64,000 bases of DNA from assembly GCF_004366815.1 (NCBI RefSeq), contig NZ_SORI01000001.1, positions 186,001 to 250,000 on the forward strand. The letters run 5' to 3'. The DNA comes from Aminivibrio pyruvatiphilus. GTDB taxonomy: Bacteria; Synergistota; Synergistia; Synergistales; Aminobacteriaceae. This document shows, piece after piece, positions 40,391 through 49,394 of the stretch. Numbering within the stretch: position 1 is the first letter of the stretch; every line of letters starts with the position of its first letter. The notes beneath the pieces were generated by a model, which was not told the DNA's origin, did no database searches, and saw nothing but the letters and a program-made list of their open reading frames with translations. Made by a program: the position numbers and the translations under genes.

Positions 40391-40708
40391 ATGGGTTCGC
40401 TGAACATCGATCTTATGAAGCTCGCTTCACCCGCTGCGGTCCGCGGGCCGGAAGCGGTTCCCGCGAAGGACCGTTCTTCCGGCACGGGCCTTTCTTTTGA
40501 AGAACTTCTTCAGGATTCCATGAAGAGAGTAAACGATCTTCAGGTCGAATCCGACGGCCTGGTGAACAAGCTCGCCACGGGAGACGTGGATGACATTTCC
40601 AGGGTGGTCCTCGCTTCCCAGAGGGCCGAATTTGCCCTCAGAATGATCACCGAGGTCAGGAACAAACTGCTTGACGCCTACCAGCAACTTGGCCGGATGC
40701 CTGTGTAA
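40391..40708 (+). CDS. fliE: Flagellar hook-basal body protein FliE
   Basis: A 105-residue junction protein between the MS ring and the rod. The family core is LSFEELLQDSMKRVNDLQ (residues 35-52), then GDVDDISRVVLASQRAE and the final helix FALRMITEVRNKLLDAYQ. ATG at 40391 with a strong GGAGGAGAGG site; upstream frame to 40295 is not needed. First gene after the internal terminator, 11 bases before fliF. Confidence 0.94.
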   Translation: MGSLNIDLMKLASPAAVRGPEAVPAKDRSSGTGLSFEELLQDSMKRVNDLQVESDGLVNKLATGDVDDISRVVLASQRAEFALRMITEVRNKLLDAYQQLGRMPV

Positions 40709-40719
40709 GGGCTTTGTGA

Positions 40720-42291
40720 ATGGACTGGTTCCGAAGGTTTTCCGCCCGTCTCGGACTCTTCTGGTCTTCCCTCAAGCCGTGGCAGAAACTCTCCATTGTC
40801 GGGGCGTCCATATTGGTGGTCTCTGCACTTGTCCTTGCCGTCTACTGGGCGGGCAAACCCTCCTATGAACCCCTTTTCACCGCTCTCGAGGTAGAAGACC
40901 AGTCGGCCATCGTGGCCTACCTCCGGGAAAACCGGATCGACTACAAGCTTGACCCGGCGGCGAACGCCATCCTCGTTCCACGGGACATCGTGTACGAAAC
41001 CCGCCTCAGCCTGGCCCAGGGCGGCCTTCCGAAAGGGGGCAGCGTGGGCTATGAGATCTTCGACACCACGAAGATGGGCCTGAGCGAATTCCAGCAGAAA
41101 ATAACCTACATACGGGCTCTCGAAGGAGAGCTTGAGCGGACCATCCGCCAGATCGACGCGGTGGATTACGCCAAGGTGAACATCGTCATCCCCGAACAGC
41201 GTCTTTTTCTCGAGCAGCAGCAGCCCTCCACGGCATCGGTCCTCGTCCGCCTGAAGACGGGGATGCAGATCGGCCCGGACCAGGTGAAATCCATAGTGCA
41301 CCTCGTGTCCCACGGAGTCCAGGGCCTGCTCCCCGAGAATATCACGGTGGTGGACACTTCAGGAAAGGTCCTCTCGGACCTGCTCGATCAGGATCTGCTG
41401 ATCTACGGGCAGGGAGGAGACGGGCGGACTGTTTCCTCGGTCCAGCGGGAGCTTGAGCGGCAGCAGGAACGGGAGCTTGAAAACAAGGTCAGGATCATGC
41501 TCGAGCGGGTGTTCGGGCCGGGCAGGGTTGTGGTCCGGATCAAGGTGGATCTCGATTTTGACCGCAGGACCAGCTCCTCCAGGGAGTATATTCCCGGAGA
41601 AACAGGCAGGGGGGTCCTCCGGAGCCAGCAGAACATGGAGGAGACCTACACCGGAACGGGCGGCCCCATAGGAGGCGCCCCCGGAACCACAACGAACATC
41701 CCCGGCTACGCCATTGCCCAGCAGCAGGGAACGGCGAGCGAATACAACAAGACGGAGACCACCAACAACTACGAGATCACTACCCGTGAGACCCAGCAGG
41801 TGGTGACTCCCGGGACCATCAGGCGGCTTTCGGCGTCGGTCCTGGTGGACGGAGAACTCGAGCAGGAACGGCTGACGGAGCTCCGGGCCCTTGTGGCTCC
41901 AGCCCTTGGAGTGGACGCCGGCAGGGGAGACCAGCTCGTCATCCAGTCCATGAAATTCTCCACCACCTTTGCCGACAGTCTGGCGGAACAGCTGCAGGCC
42001 CAGCAGAGAATGCAGCTTCTCTTCGCACTGGTCGCCACCGCAGTGCTCCTCCTCGCTGCCGCCCTCGCCGGAGTGCTGTGGATGCGGAAGCGCAGGTCCA
42101 GGAAAGCCGCGCTCCCTCCCGCGGAGGAACGGAAACGCATACCGAGCATTCAGGAACTTCTTTCGTCCCCGGAGCTGCTTGAAGCCCAGGGAGAGCTGGC
42201 CGTACTGGAAGAACAGCTTCGCGCCTACGCGAGAAGCAAACCAGAAGAAATAGCCAACCTTTCCCAGGACTGGCTTGCAGACGAGTCTTAG
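40720..42291 (+). CDS. fliF: Flagellar MS-ring protein FliF
   Basis: A 523-residue membrane protein that forms the MS ring, the base of the flagellum. It has one membrane helix near residues 27-47, a periplasmic secretin-like domain (about 50-300) with RALEGELERTI, a variable linker rich in Gly/Thr, and a second helix near 428-452, followed by a cytoplasmic tail that binds FliG (final LSQDWLADE). Full length. ATG start, 10 bases before fliG. Confidence 0.96.
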   Translation: MDWFRRFSARLGLFWSSLKPWQKLSIVGASILVVSALVLAVYWAGKPSYEPLFTALEVEDQSAIVAYLRENRIDYKLDPAANAILVPRDIVYETRLSLAQGGLPKGGSVGYEIFDTTKMGLSEFQQKITYIRALEGELERTIRQIDAVDYAKVNIVIPEQRLFLEQQQPSTASVLVRLKTGMQIGPDQVKSIVHLVSHGVQGLLPENITVVDTSGKVLSDLLDQDLLIYGQGGDGRTVSSVQRELERQQERELENKVRIMLERVFGPGRVVVRIKVDLDFDRRTSSSREYIPGETGRGVLRSQQNMEETYTGTGGPIGGAPGTTTNIPGYAIAQQQGTASEYNKTETTNNYEITTRETQQVVTPGTIRRLSASVLVDGELEQERLTELRALVAPALGVDAGRGDQLVIQSMKFSTTFADSLAEQLQAQQRMQLLFALVATAVLLLAAALAGVLWMRKRRSRKAALPPAEERKRIPSIQELLSSPELLEAQGELAVLEEQLRAYARSKPEEIANLSQDWLADES

Positions 42292-42301
42292 GAGGCGGGC
42301 C

Positions 42302-43318
42302 ATGGCGAAGACAGCGACCAAGGGACTGACAGGAAGAGAAAAAGTGGCCATCCTCATGGTGGCCCTCGGAAACGAAGTGGCCGCCGAAGTCTACAAGAGG
42401 CTGGACGATGCCACTATCGAAGTCGTCACACTGGAAATCGCGAACCTGAGAAAGGTGACTCCCGAACAGCGGCTCGGAGTCCTGAAGGATGCCCAGGAAA
42501 TGCTCCTCGCCAGGGAGTACATGGCCAGGGGCGGCGTGGACTATGCCCGGGATATACTCGAACGGGCCCTCGGCCCTGAAAGGGCGCAGAATCTCCTCAC
42601 ACGGATCACCGCCAGCCTTCAGGTCCGGCCCTTCGACTTCATGCGGCACACCGACGCCCAGCAGATCCTCGGCTTCATCCAGGGAGAACATCCCCAGACC
42701 GTGGCCCTCATCATGTCCTACCTCGAACCACAGCAGGCGGCGTCCATCATCGGCGGCCTTCCTGGGGCCATGCAGGCCGAAGTGGCCAAGCGGATCGCCA
42801 GGATGGACCGGATCACTCCGGAAGTGCTCCGGGAGGTGGAGCGGGTGCTGGAAAGGAAGCTGAGCACTGTCATGGGACAGGACTTTACCCTTGCAGGCGG
42901 CATCGACGCCATCGTGGACATCATAAACAACGCCGACCGCGCCACGGAGCGGAACATCATGGAACACCTGGAAGAAAACGACCCCGAACTCGCGGAAGAA
43001 ATCAAGCGGCGGCTCTTCGTCTTCGAGGACATCATCAAGATGGACGACCGGTCCCTCCAGAGGGTGCTCCGCGAGGTGGAGATGAAGGAACTGTCCCTGG
43101 CCCTCAAGGGAGCCACGGAAGAGCTCCGGGGAAAGTTTTTCAGGAATATGTCCAAGCGGGCCTCCGAAATGCTCAGGGAGGATATGGACTACATGGGCCC
43201 CGTCAGGGTGAAGGACGTGGAAGAAGCCCAGCAGAAGGTGGTCAACGTGGTCCGGGCCCTGGAGGATGTGGGAGAAATCGTCATCTCCAGGGGAGGAGAG
43301 GAAGAGCTGGTTGTCTAA
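42302..43318 (+). CDS. fliG: Flagellar motor switch protein FliG
   Basis: A 338-residue rotor protein that couples ion flow to rotation. The N domain contains LTGREKVAILMVALGNEVAA, the middle domain has EHPQTVALIMSYL (the EHPQR-like motif, here EHPQT), and the C domain carries the charged motor helix DDRSLQRVLREVEMKELS. The ATG at 42302 follows GGAGGCGGG, and the frame runs upstream to 42275 inside fliF. It overlaps fliH. Confidence 0.96.
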   Translation: MAKTATKGLTGREKVAILMVALGNEVAAEVYKRLDDATIEVVTLEIANLRKVTPEQRLGVLKDAQEMLLAREYMARGGVDYARDILERALGPERAQNLLTRITASLQVRPFDFMRHTDAQQILGFIQGEHPQTVALIMSYLEPQQAASIIGGLPGAMQAEVAKRIARMDRITPEVLREVERVLERKLSTVMGQDFTLAGGIDAIVDIINNADRATERNIMEHLEENDPELAEEIKRRLFVFEDIIKMDDRSLQRVLREVEMKELSLALKGATEELRGKFFRNMSKRASEMLREDMDYMGPVRVKDVEEAQQKVVNVVRALEDVGEIVISRGGEEELVV

Positions 43319-44201
43319 GCTTCTTCGGCCCAATGTCCTCCGGGCTGTTCGCCTGCTTCCGGAGGCCGTCCGGATCGGGAATGCCCCCGGAGGGGACCGG
43401 GAAATCCATGAGACGACACCCCGGGAACCGGAGGCAGGGAACCATCCTGTCGACCTGATTTCCCAGCTTAGTGAAGAACTTTCCCTTCTCAAAACAAGGC
43501 TGGAGGAATCGGAAAGGGAAAACCGGGACCTCGCCTCCAGGGCCTCCGTTTTCGAGGAAGAGCTCTCCAGGGAGAGAGTGCGTCTCGAAGAGGAGCGGGG
43601 GAAGATGGTGTCCTCTCTCGAGGCGGAAGCAGCCGCAGTGCGGAAAAAGGCGGTTTCCGAAGGGTTCGAGGAAGGACGGAAGGCGGGGTACGAACAGGGC
43701 ATTGAAAATGCCCGGAAAGATGCGGCAAAGGAAGCCGAGGAAAAAATCCGGTCGGCTGTCTTTCTGCTTGAATCGGTCCACCGGTCCCTCGGCGAACATC
43801 TTGATGCTCTCTGTTCACTCCAGATGCCCAGGCTTATCCGCATGTGGGAATTCCTTCTTTCAAGCATGCTCCGCAAAGAGGTCTCCCTCGACGGCGAAAC
43901 GGCCGTCAGGATGCTCCGGGGAGTTCTGGAGCGCATCAGCGACAAGGAAAGGGTGCTCGTCTACCTGAATCCGGAGGACGTGGACGCCTTACGGGGACGG
44001 AAGGACGAATTCGGCGACCTTCTTCGGGGAGTCCGTCACCTCGAGTTTATACCGGACGGGAACGTGGACGCCGGAAGCTGTATTGTGGAGACCAACCTCG
44101 GAATTTACGACGCCCGATGGAGGATCCAGCTTGAACAGGTTTCCGGAGAGATAGAGCGTCTGTTCATCGAGGGAGGGACCGGGAATGACGGCAGCTCCTG
44201 A
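43311..44201 (+). CDS. fliH: Flagellar assembly protein FliH
   Basis: A 296-residue cytoplasmic regulator of the export ATPase FliI. The N-terminal 50 residues look disordered, residues about 50-130 form a long Glu/Arg-rich coiled coil, a Gly-repeat segment [13 protein letters not shown] follows (typical FliH GxxxG pattern), and the C-terminal ATPase-binding domain includes [12 protein letters not shown]. The TTG at 43311 is the probable start (GGGGAGGAGAGG upstream, 8-base overlap with fliG), but a start upstream within fliG is possible. Overlaps fliI by 17 bases. Confidence 0.85.
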   Translation: MSKLLRPNVLRAVRLLPEAVRIGNAPGGDREIHETTPREPEAGNHPVDLISQLSEELSLLKTRLEESERENRDLASRASVFEEELSRERVRLEEERGKMVSSLEAEAAAVRKKAVSEGFEEGRKAGYEQGIENARKDAAKEAEEKIRSAVFLLESVHRSLGEHLDALCSLQMPRLIRMWEFLLSSMLRKEVSLDGETAVRMLRGVLERISDKERVLVYLNPEDVDALRGRKDEFGDLLRGVRHLEFIPDGNVDAGSCIVETNLGIYDARWRIQLEQVSGEIERLFIEGGTGNDGSS

Positions 44202-45513
44202 GACAGGCCTGCTGTCCATTCTCGAGCAGCGTCTTTCCGGAGTCCAGCTCACCAAGATCAACGGACGTATCGTCCAGGTGGTGGGTCTCGTGGCCGAATC
44301 CAGAGGGCCGGACGTCCGGGTGGGCGATCTTTGTTCCATACGGTACCGGAACAGCGCCAGGGCATCCCTTTCGGCGGAGGTTGTCGGCTTCCGGGGTGAC
44401 AGGGTCCTCCTCATGCCGCTGGGCAACCTCAAGGACATCGGTCCGGGGTGCGACGTCCTCTCCATGGAGCGCCCCCTGGGCGTCCGGGTTGGTGATTCCC
44501 TTCTCGGACGGATTCTCGACGGCCTGGGAAACCCCATCGACGACAGGGGACCCGTGGCAGCCTCCGGCTTTTACCCCCTCTATGCAGACCCTCCCCATCC
44601 CCTCCGCAGGAAAATGATCACCTCCCCTCTTCCCGTGGGCGTCAAGGTCATCGACGGCCTTCTCACCCTCGGGACAGGGCAGCGGATCGGCATCTTCGCG
44701 GGATCGGGAGTGGGAAAGAGCACCCTGCTCGCCATGATGGCCCGGTACACCGAGGCGGATGTGAACGTCATCGCCCTGGTGGGGGAACGGGGAAGGGAGG
44801 TCCGGGAATTTGTCGACCGCGACCTGGGCGAGGAGGGACGACGCCGTTCAGTGCTTGTCATTGCCACCTCCGACCAGCCTCCTCTCATCCGTCTCAAGGC
44901 ATCCCTCACCGCCACCGCAATCGCGGAGTATTTTCGCGACCAGGGAAAAAACGTGCTCCTCATGATGGACTCGGTGACCAGGGTGGCCAGGGCCCAGCGT
45001 GAAGTGGGCCTCGCCATCGGCGAACCCCCCACCACCAGGGGATACACCCCGTCTGTCTTCGAAATGCTCCCCCGGCTGCTTGAACGGGCAGGGGCAGGAG
45101 AACGGGGGAGCATCACTGGAATCTACACCGTCCTGGTGGAAGGGGACGACATGAACGAGCCCGTGGCGGACACGGTGAGAGGCGTTCTCGACGGCCACGT
45201 GGTCCTTTCAAGGAAGATCGCCGCCCGGAATTTCTACCCCGCCGTGGACGTTCTCGAAAGCGTGAGCCGCGTCATGCCCTCCATCGTCGACCCTGAGCAC
45301 CTGTCAGCGTCGGGGCGGCTCCGGGAGCTTCTCGCCGTCTACGGGGAGGCAGAGGACCTTATAAGCATAGGGGCCTACAAAAGCGGCTCCAACCCGAAAG
45401 TGGACTGGGCTGTAGAGCATCTCCAGGGGGTCCATTCCTTCCTCCGGCAGACAGTGGGGGAGAAAGTCCCCTTCGGGGAGATGGAAGGGCAGCTCCTTTC
45501 CCTTGTTCCCTGA
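44185..45513 (+). CDS. fliI: Flagellum-specific export ATPase FliI
   Basis: A 442-residue F1-beta-like ATPase that powers unfolding and docking of exported flagellar proteins. Walker A is [12 protein letters not shown] near residues 169-180, Walker [11 protein letters not shown] near 256, and the family block [16 protein letters not shown] follows. The ATG lies inside the end of fliH. Full length. A short gap with a sigma-28-like promoter separates it from fliJ. Confidence 0.96.
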   Translation: MTAAPETGLLSILEQRLSGVQLTKINGRIVQVVGLVAESRGPDVRVGDLCSIRYRNSARASLSAEVVGFRGDRVLLMPLGNLKDIGPGCDVLSMERPLGVRVGDSLLGRILDGLGNPIDDRGPVAASGFYPLYADPPHPLRRKMITSPLPVGVKVIDGLLTLGTGQRIGIFAGSGVGKSTLLAMMARYTEADVNVIALVGERGREVREFVDRDLGEEGRRRSVLVIATSDQPPLIRLKASLTATAIAEYFRDQGKNVLLMMDSVTRVARAQREVGLAIGEPPTTRGYTPSVFEMLPRLLERAGAGERGSITGIYTVLVEGDDMNEPVADTVRGVLDGHVVLSRKIAARNFYPAVDVLESVSRVMPSIVDPEHLSASGRLRELLAVYGEAEDLISIGAYKSGSNPKVDWAVEHLQGVHSFLRQTVGEKVPFGEMEGQLLSLVP

Positions 45514-45519
45514 CCGGGG

Positions 45520-45547
45520 TCAAGGCTGGGCATCCGTTTGCCGATGA
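45520..45547 (+). promoter_or_regulatory. Sigma-28-like promoter before fliJ
   Basis: TCAAGGCT at 45520-45527, 12 bases, then GCCGATGA at 45540-45547, which matches seven of eight FliA -10 positions. The layout equals the one before flgB. It lies in the 63-base gap between fliI and fliJ. Confidence 0.5.
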
Positions 45548-45576
45548 ATATGTAAAGGCTGCAGCCGGAGGATTTC

Positions 45577-46032
45577 ATGAACGCGAAAGTGAACAGGTTT
45601 GAACGTATTCTCAGGACGAAGGTCAAGGTGCGGGATGACGAACGAATCCTTCTCTCCATTGAAAAGAAGGAGGAAGAGCGTCTTCTCTCCGTCCTCGAGA
45701 CCCTCGGAACAGAAAAGGAAGAAGCTCTCGCCTCCTTCGGTTCCCAGAAGGACGAAACCTTTACCCTGCAGGATATCTGGTTCAGAAGGAAGGCCATCGA
45801 CCTCCTGGAAAACCGTATCTGCAGCGAGGGAGAGTCTCTTTGCGGGGTGCGGCAGTCCATCGAGGATACCGAGACCAGGCTGCTGGAAAAACACAGGGAC
45901 GTAAAAGCGATGGAAAAATACATTTCCTTCATGGTCATGGACCTTCAGGACGAAGAGAAAAAACGGGAACAGTCGGAACTGGATGACATCGCAGGCATCC
46001 GCCACGGTTCACCGAAGGAGAGAAGACGATGA
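45577..46032 (+). CDS. fliJ: Flagellar export chaperone FliJ
   Basis: A 151-residue protein, almost entirely heptad-like coiled coil rich in Glu, Lys and Arg (RFERILRTKVKVRDDE at the start, then KEEERLLSVLETLG). FliJ links FliI to FlhA and recycles chaperones; sequence conservation is low and the assignment rests on size, coiled coil and position after fliI. GGAGG site 7 bases before the ATG. Overlaps the next gene by 4 bases. Confidence 0.85.
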   Translation: MNAKVNRFERILRTKVKVRDDERILLSIEKKEEERLLSVLETLGTEKEEALASFGSQKDETFTLQDIWFRRKAIDLLENRICSEGESLCGVRQSIEDTETRLLEKHRDVKAMEKYISFMVMDLQDEEKKREQSELDDIAGIRHGSPKERRR

Positions 46033-46646
46033 GAGCGAATCTTTCGGGAGTGTCGAGGGTTATGGGCCGCATAGAGGAGATTGAGCGCAAGATCCGGCCT
46101 CAAAAGGACGAAGAAGTGCGGGAAGAGAAGCAGGACCGCTTTGTGGATGTCCTTGAAAGGGCGGAGAAAAAAGAAAGAAACAGGCCGGAGGCGGATGAGA
46201 AGACGCGGCACCCCGTCGTTCCCGGCATTGTTTCGCCGGAAAGGACTGTGTCCGGCGGCTGGGAGAACCATATCGCCCCGCTGGCGGCGAAGTACGGCGT
46301 GGAAGAAGCCCTGGTCCGTGCGGTGATCCGGATGGAATCGGGCGGGCAGACCGGGGCCGTCTCCCCGAAGGGCGCCATGGGACTCATGCAGCTCATGCCC
46401 GGAACGGCACGGATGCTCGGGGTGGACGATCCTTTCGATCCCGTGCAGAATCTCGAGGGCGGAATTAAATACCTTTCACAACTGTCCGATAAGTATCAGG
46501 GAGACCTGGTAAAAACTCTTGCCGCCTACAATGCCGGGCCGGGCAGGGTGGACTCCTACGGAGGGGTGCCTCCCTTCGCGGAGACGCAGAAATATGTGAA
46601 AAACGTCCTCTCCATGTACCGAAAGAATTCAGGGAGCGATGACTGA
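46029..46646 (+). CDS. Lytic transglycosylase (SLT domain), FlgJ-like role
   Basis: A 205-residue protein. The first 75 residues are charged and helical (RIEEIERKIRPQKDEEV); residues about 78-200 are an SLT goose-lysozyme-like domain with catalytic Glu in VIRMESGG, GAMGLMQLMPGTA and AYNAGPGRV. It cuts peptidoglycan so the rod can pass. No signal peptide is visible, so export through the flagellar apparatus is likely. ATGA overlap with fliJ and 1-base overlap with the next gene. It replaces the muramidase part of FlgJ in this cluster. Confidence 0.9.
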   Translation: MRANLSGVSRVMGRIEEIERKIRPQKDEEVREEKQDRFVDVLERAEKKERNRPEADEKTRHPVVPGIVSPERTVSGGWENHIAPLAAKYGVEEALVRAVIRMESGGQTGAVSPKGAMGLMQLMPGTARMLGVDDPFDPVQNLEGGIKYLSQLSDKYQGDLVKTLAAYNAGPGRVDSYGGVPPFAETQKYVKNVLSMYRKNSGSDD

Positions 46647-47311
46647 TGGCTGACGAACCCAGGAATCAGACGGAAGACGTCCTAGAGGAGAGCTCCCCCC
46701 GGCCGGTGCGGATAAAGGAAAAGAAAAAGAGCCGGAAAGGAACTCTCCTCTTTTTATTCTTTGTTCTCGCGGCGGGGGCTGCGGCAGGACTCCATGCCTC
46801 TGGAAGCTGGGATGCCCGACCGGTGATGTACTGGTCCATCCCCCGCATTCCATGGATCGGGAAGGATCTGGCAACCGCCCTCGGAATTCCCGGAGAATAC
46901 TCCCTGACTGCCGGGCAGAGACGGACTATCGAGCTTCAGCGCTGGAACGACCGGCTCAACGAAAGGGAGAGGGAGCTCGAGGGGCGGGAAAGACGTCTCG
47001 CCGCCCTCTCGGCGGACCTGGAAAAACGGTCTGCTGTCCTGGAAAAAGTCGAGGCGGAACAGACTGCGGCCCAAATGAAACCTCCCGAGAACCTGCAGGA
47101 GGAAAAAGAGTACCTGGATATGCTCATGAAAACCTACCAGGAGATTTCTCCCAGGAGGGCGGCTCTCATTCTCGAGCAGCTGAGGGAAGATCTGGCGGTA
47201 AAACTCCTTGAGGCAATGCCCCGGGATGCCCGGGCATCCATTCTCGGCCGCATGGAGGCGGTGAGAGCGGCAAGGCTGACGGAACGGCTGGCGGCCGGCG
47301 GGTCGCGGTGA
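46646..47311 (+). CDS. MotE/YlxF-like protein (MgtE-N-type domain)
   Basis: A 221-residue single-pass membrane protein. It has a basic cytoplasmic stretch, a membrane helix at about residues 34-52, a coiled coil at about 98-150 (RLNERERELEGRERRL) and a C-terminal MgtE-N-like helical domain with YQEISPRRAALILEQL and LLEAMPRDARASILGRM. MotE acts as a chaperone of MotC in Sinorhizobium and YlxF sits at this place in Bacillus. It probably helps organise the export gate or stator. Overlaps the fliK frame by 4 bases. Confidence 0.8.
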   Translation: MADEPRNQTEDVLEESSPRPVRIKEKKKSRKGTLLFLFFVLAAGAAAGLHASGSWDARPVMYWSIPRIPWIGKDLATALGIPGEYSLTAGQRRTIELQRWNDRLNERERELEGRERRLAALSADLEKRSAVLEKVEAEQTAAQMKPPENLQEEKEYLDMLMKTYQEISPRRAALILEQLREDLAVKLLEAMPRDARASILGRMEAVRAARLTERLAAGGSR

Positions 47312-47331
47312 CACATTCGGAGGTGCGGCCT

Positions 47332-48813
47332 ATGATCTCGCCCATTCTTGCGGCAGGCCGGGAAAAGAGCGCTTCGGAGCTCTCCCCGGATTCAACCGCA
47401 ACAAAACCGAAACCTGAAGGAGAAAAAAACGGCCTGTTCTCGCGCCTGCTTCACCGGTGCGAGCAGTGTTCCGAGACTCCCGTGCCGGAAGACAGCCGGA
47501 CGGGTGTCCATTTACAGGTGATCCATGCAGTTTTTCCGGCGATACTCCGGGGAATGAACGGCTCCATCAAAGTTGACGACCCCTCCATGGAGAACGAAGG
47601 GGCGGAAGCAACACTTGCCGGCGAAGAACCGGACAGCCTTTTTTCCGGCGAAATCCAGGAAGAGAAAGTGTTTTCCGCGGAAGAAGCGCTTCAGTTTCCG
47701 GAGTACCTCCCCCCGGACGGCACAGCCCGCAACGAATCAGAGGCTGCAGCGGCGGTAATGATGGTCCGGGACGTCGTCTCTCTCCTCCCCGCGGGGGAAG
47801 GAATCCGGGGGCCTGAGAACGGAGCCGGTCCGGCTGAAGAGAAAGGGACGGTTGCCCTTCCCCCAGGTTCCTCGCCCCTTATTTCCTCCGGAGTAGTTCT
47901 CTCTGAGATAAAGGCTGAAACAGGACAAGCTGCTTTTATTCCAAAGGATGGTACGGAGAAGCAAGACGTCCCGGCTGAAAGGGAAGCAATTCTGGAGAAA
48001 AACGAACAAACGGCCCGGACTTCCCCTGAAAAACATCTCTCCGATGCTCTTGCAGGGGAAAAACGGGCAACCGATAGAGCTCCCGGTAACGGCGCGGACC
48101 TGGGGAACACTGCCGGAGCCCTTCCTGTGGACCATACTCACGGGGAACAGGAAAAGAACGGCGGCACCCAAGGCCGGGACAGCGTACCGTTGTCCTTTGC
48201 TTCAGGGAAAGATGCCGTTTTTCAGGGAACTTCAAGGGGCGGCGGAGAGAAGGGAGAGGGACGGCAGTCCCTTTTCGGAAAGAATGACGAGCCGGGCGCG
48301 GCCCTTTTCGCACAAAAACCGGCGCAGGGGGCGGACGGAGTCCGTGCCGAAAGACCCCCTCTTCCGGCCGGGTTCGCCCGGGAACTGGCTCTGGCCGGAC
48401 GGGACGGTGCCGCCCTCGAGGACGGGATGCACAACGTGGTGAGGTTTATGCGGACCGAAGGACATCACAGGGCATCCATGATTGTTGATCCTCCCGCTCT
48501 CGGGCGGGTGGAGATCGAGCTTTCCGCTACAACCGGAGGCGTGGAGGCGTCCATCAGGGTCGGCAATGAACAGCTCCGTCAGCTTGTCCAGGACCAGATA
48601 ACGGTTCTGAGGACCCATCTCCAGCAGCAGGGTGTTCAGGTGGCCGAACTGACGGTTGACATCAGGGACAGCGGCAAAGAGGGGCGCGGAGAAACCAGGG
48701 ATGGCGCGAAAGACAGGAATCTCCGCGGATCCAGGATGGTCGGGGCGGCAGAAGAAGACATTCCATCCTTTGCGGTGGATCTTGAACAGGGCCTCCTTCA
48801 CTGGGTGGCCTAG
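47332..48813 (+). CDS. fliK: Flagellar hook-length control protein FliK
   Basis: A 493-residue molecular ruler. Residues about 1-370 are low-complexity, Glu/Gly/Pro/Ala-rich and disordered; residues about 375-465 form the Flg_hook domain with the conserved PPALGRVEIELS and TVLRTHLQQQGVQVAEL. The ruler part sets hook length and the C domain contacts FlhB to switch export specificity. The ATG at 47332 is preferred (GGAGG 8 bases before) over the GTG at 47308. 11 bases before flgD. Confidence 0.9.
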   Translation: MISPILAAGREKSASELSPDSTATKPKPEGEKNGLFSRLLHRCEQCSETPVPEDSRTGVHLQVIHAVFPAILRGMNGSIKVDDPSMENEGAEATLAGEEPDSLFSGEIQEEKVFSAEEALQFPEYLPPDGTARNESEAAAAVMMVRDVVSLLPAGEGIRGPENGAGPAEEKGTVALPPGSSPLISSGVVLSEIKAETGQAAFIPKDGTEKQDVPAEREAILEKNEQTARTSPEKHLSDALAGEKRATDRAPGNGADLGNTAGALPVDHTHGEQEKNGGTQGRDSVPLSFASGKDAVFQGTSRGGGEKGEGRQSLFGKNDEPGAALFAQKPAQGADGVRAERPPLPAGFARELALAGRDGAALEDGMHNVVRFMRTEGHHRASMIVDPPALGRVEIELSATTGGVEASIRVGNEQLRQLVQDQITVLRTHLQQQGVQVAELTVDIRDSGKEGRGETRDGAKDRNLRGSRMVGAAEEDIPSFAVDLEQGLLHWVA

Positions 48814-48824
48814 GAGGTGGAGAA

Positions 48825-49241
48825 ATGAACGTATCGGCAGTGAACGGCGGAAATGAAACAAACTATACGGCGGCCGCGAACCAGGCTCTCAGGGAAACGA
48901 ACAGCGAGCTCGGAAAGGAAGCCTTTCTGAAGATACTCATCGCCCAGCTCAGCAACCAGGACCCCCTCGATCCTCTCAAGGACAAGGATTTCATAGCCCA
49001 GATGGCCCAGTTCAGCACCCTGGAGCAGATGACCAACATGAACAAGAGCATCGAACAGATGAACGCCGTGACCAAGGGATCCGCGGTGAACTATATCGGC
49101 CGCGTGGTGGAATATCTCGACGACGAGGGGCTGAGTACCTACGGCACGGTGGCCTACGTCCGGTTCGACAAATCAGGGGTCATCCTCACCACCACCGAAG
49201 AAATCGAAATTCCCCTCGAAAAGGTCGTGGCGGTGGGCTGA
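48825..49241 (+). CDS. flgD: Flagellar hook assembly (cap) protein FlgD
   Basis: A 138-residue hook scaffold. Its conserved N-terminal half has LGKEAFLKILIAQLSNQDPL (residues 29-48) and DKDFIAQMAQFSTLEQM. The C-terminal part is short, so the TUDOR/Fn3-like domains of long FlgD proteins are absent, as in Bacillus. It caps the growing hook during FlgE polymerisation. AGGAGG site; stop followed by a 150-base gap before flgE. Confidence 0.92.
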   Translation: MNVSAVNGGNETNYTAAANQALRETNSELGKEAFLKILIAQLSNQDPLDPLKDKDFIAQMAQFSTLEQMTNMNKSIEQMNAVTKGSAVNYIGRVVEYLDDEGLSTYGTVAYVRFDKSGVILTTTEEIEIPLEKVVAVG

Positions 49242-49394
49242 GAAAGGGCTACAGAAAACAGCCGAAACCTCCGATTCAATAGAAGATCGGTTCAATGACG
49301 ACAAGGACCAACCACCGCCCCCAGGGAAGGCCGGGCGTAACGGAAACTGCAAGGGACTGCGGCATCTCAGAATTGACAGGGAGGAAATAATACC

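Noticed and set aside
49243-49268. GAAAG ... GCCGAAAC as a sigma-28 promoter before flgE
   Set aside because: The GCCGAAAC box equals the flgB one, but the -35 match is poor; kept only as a note in the flgE entry.
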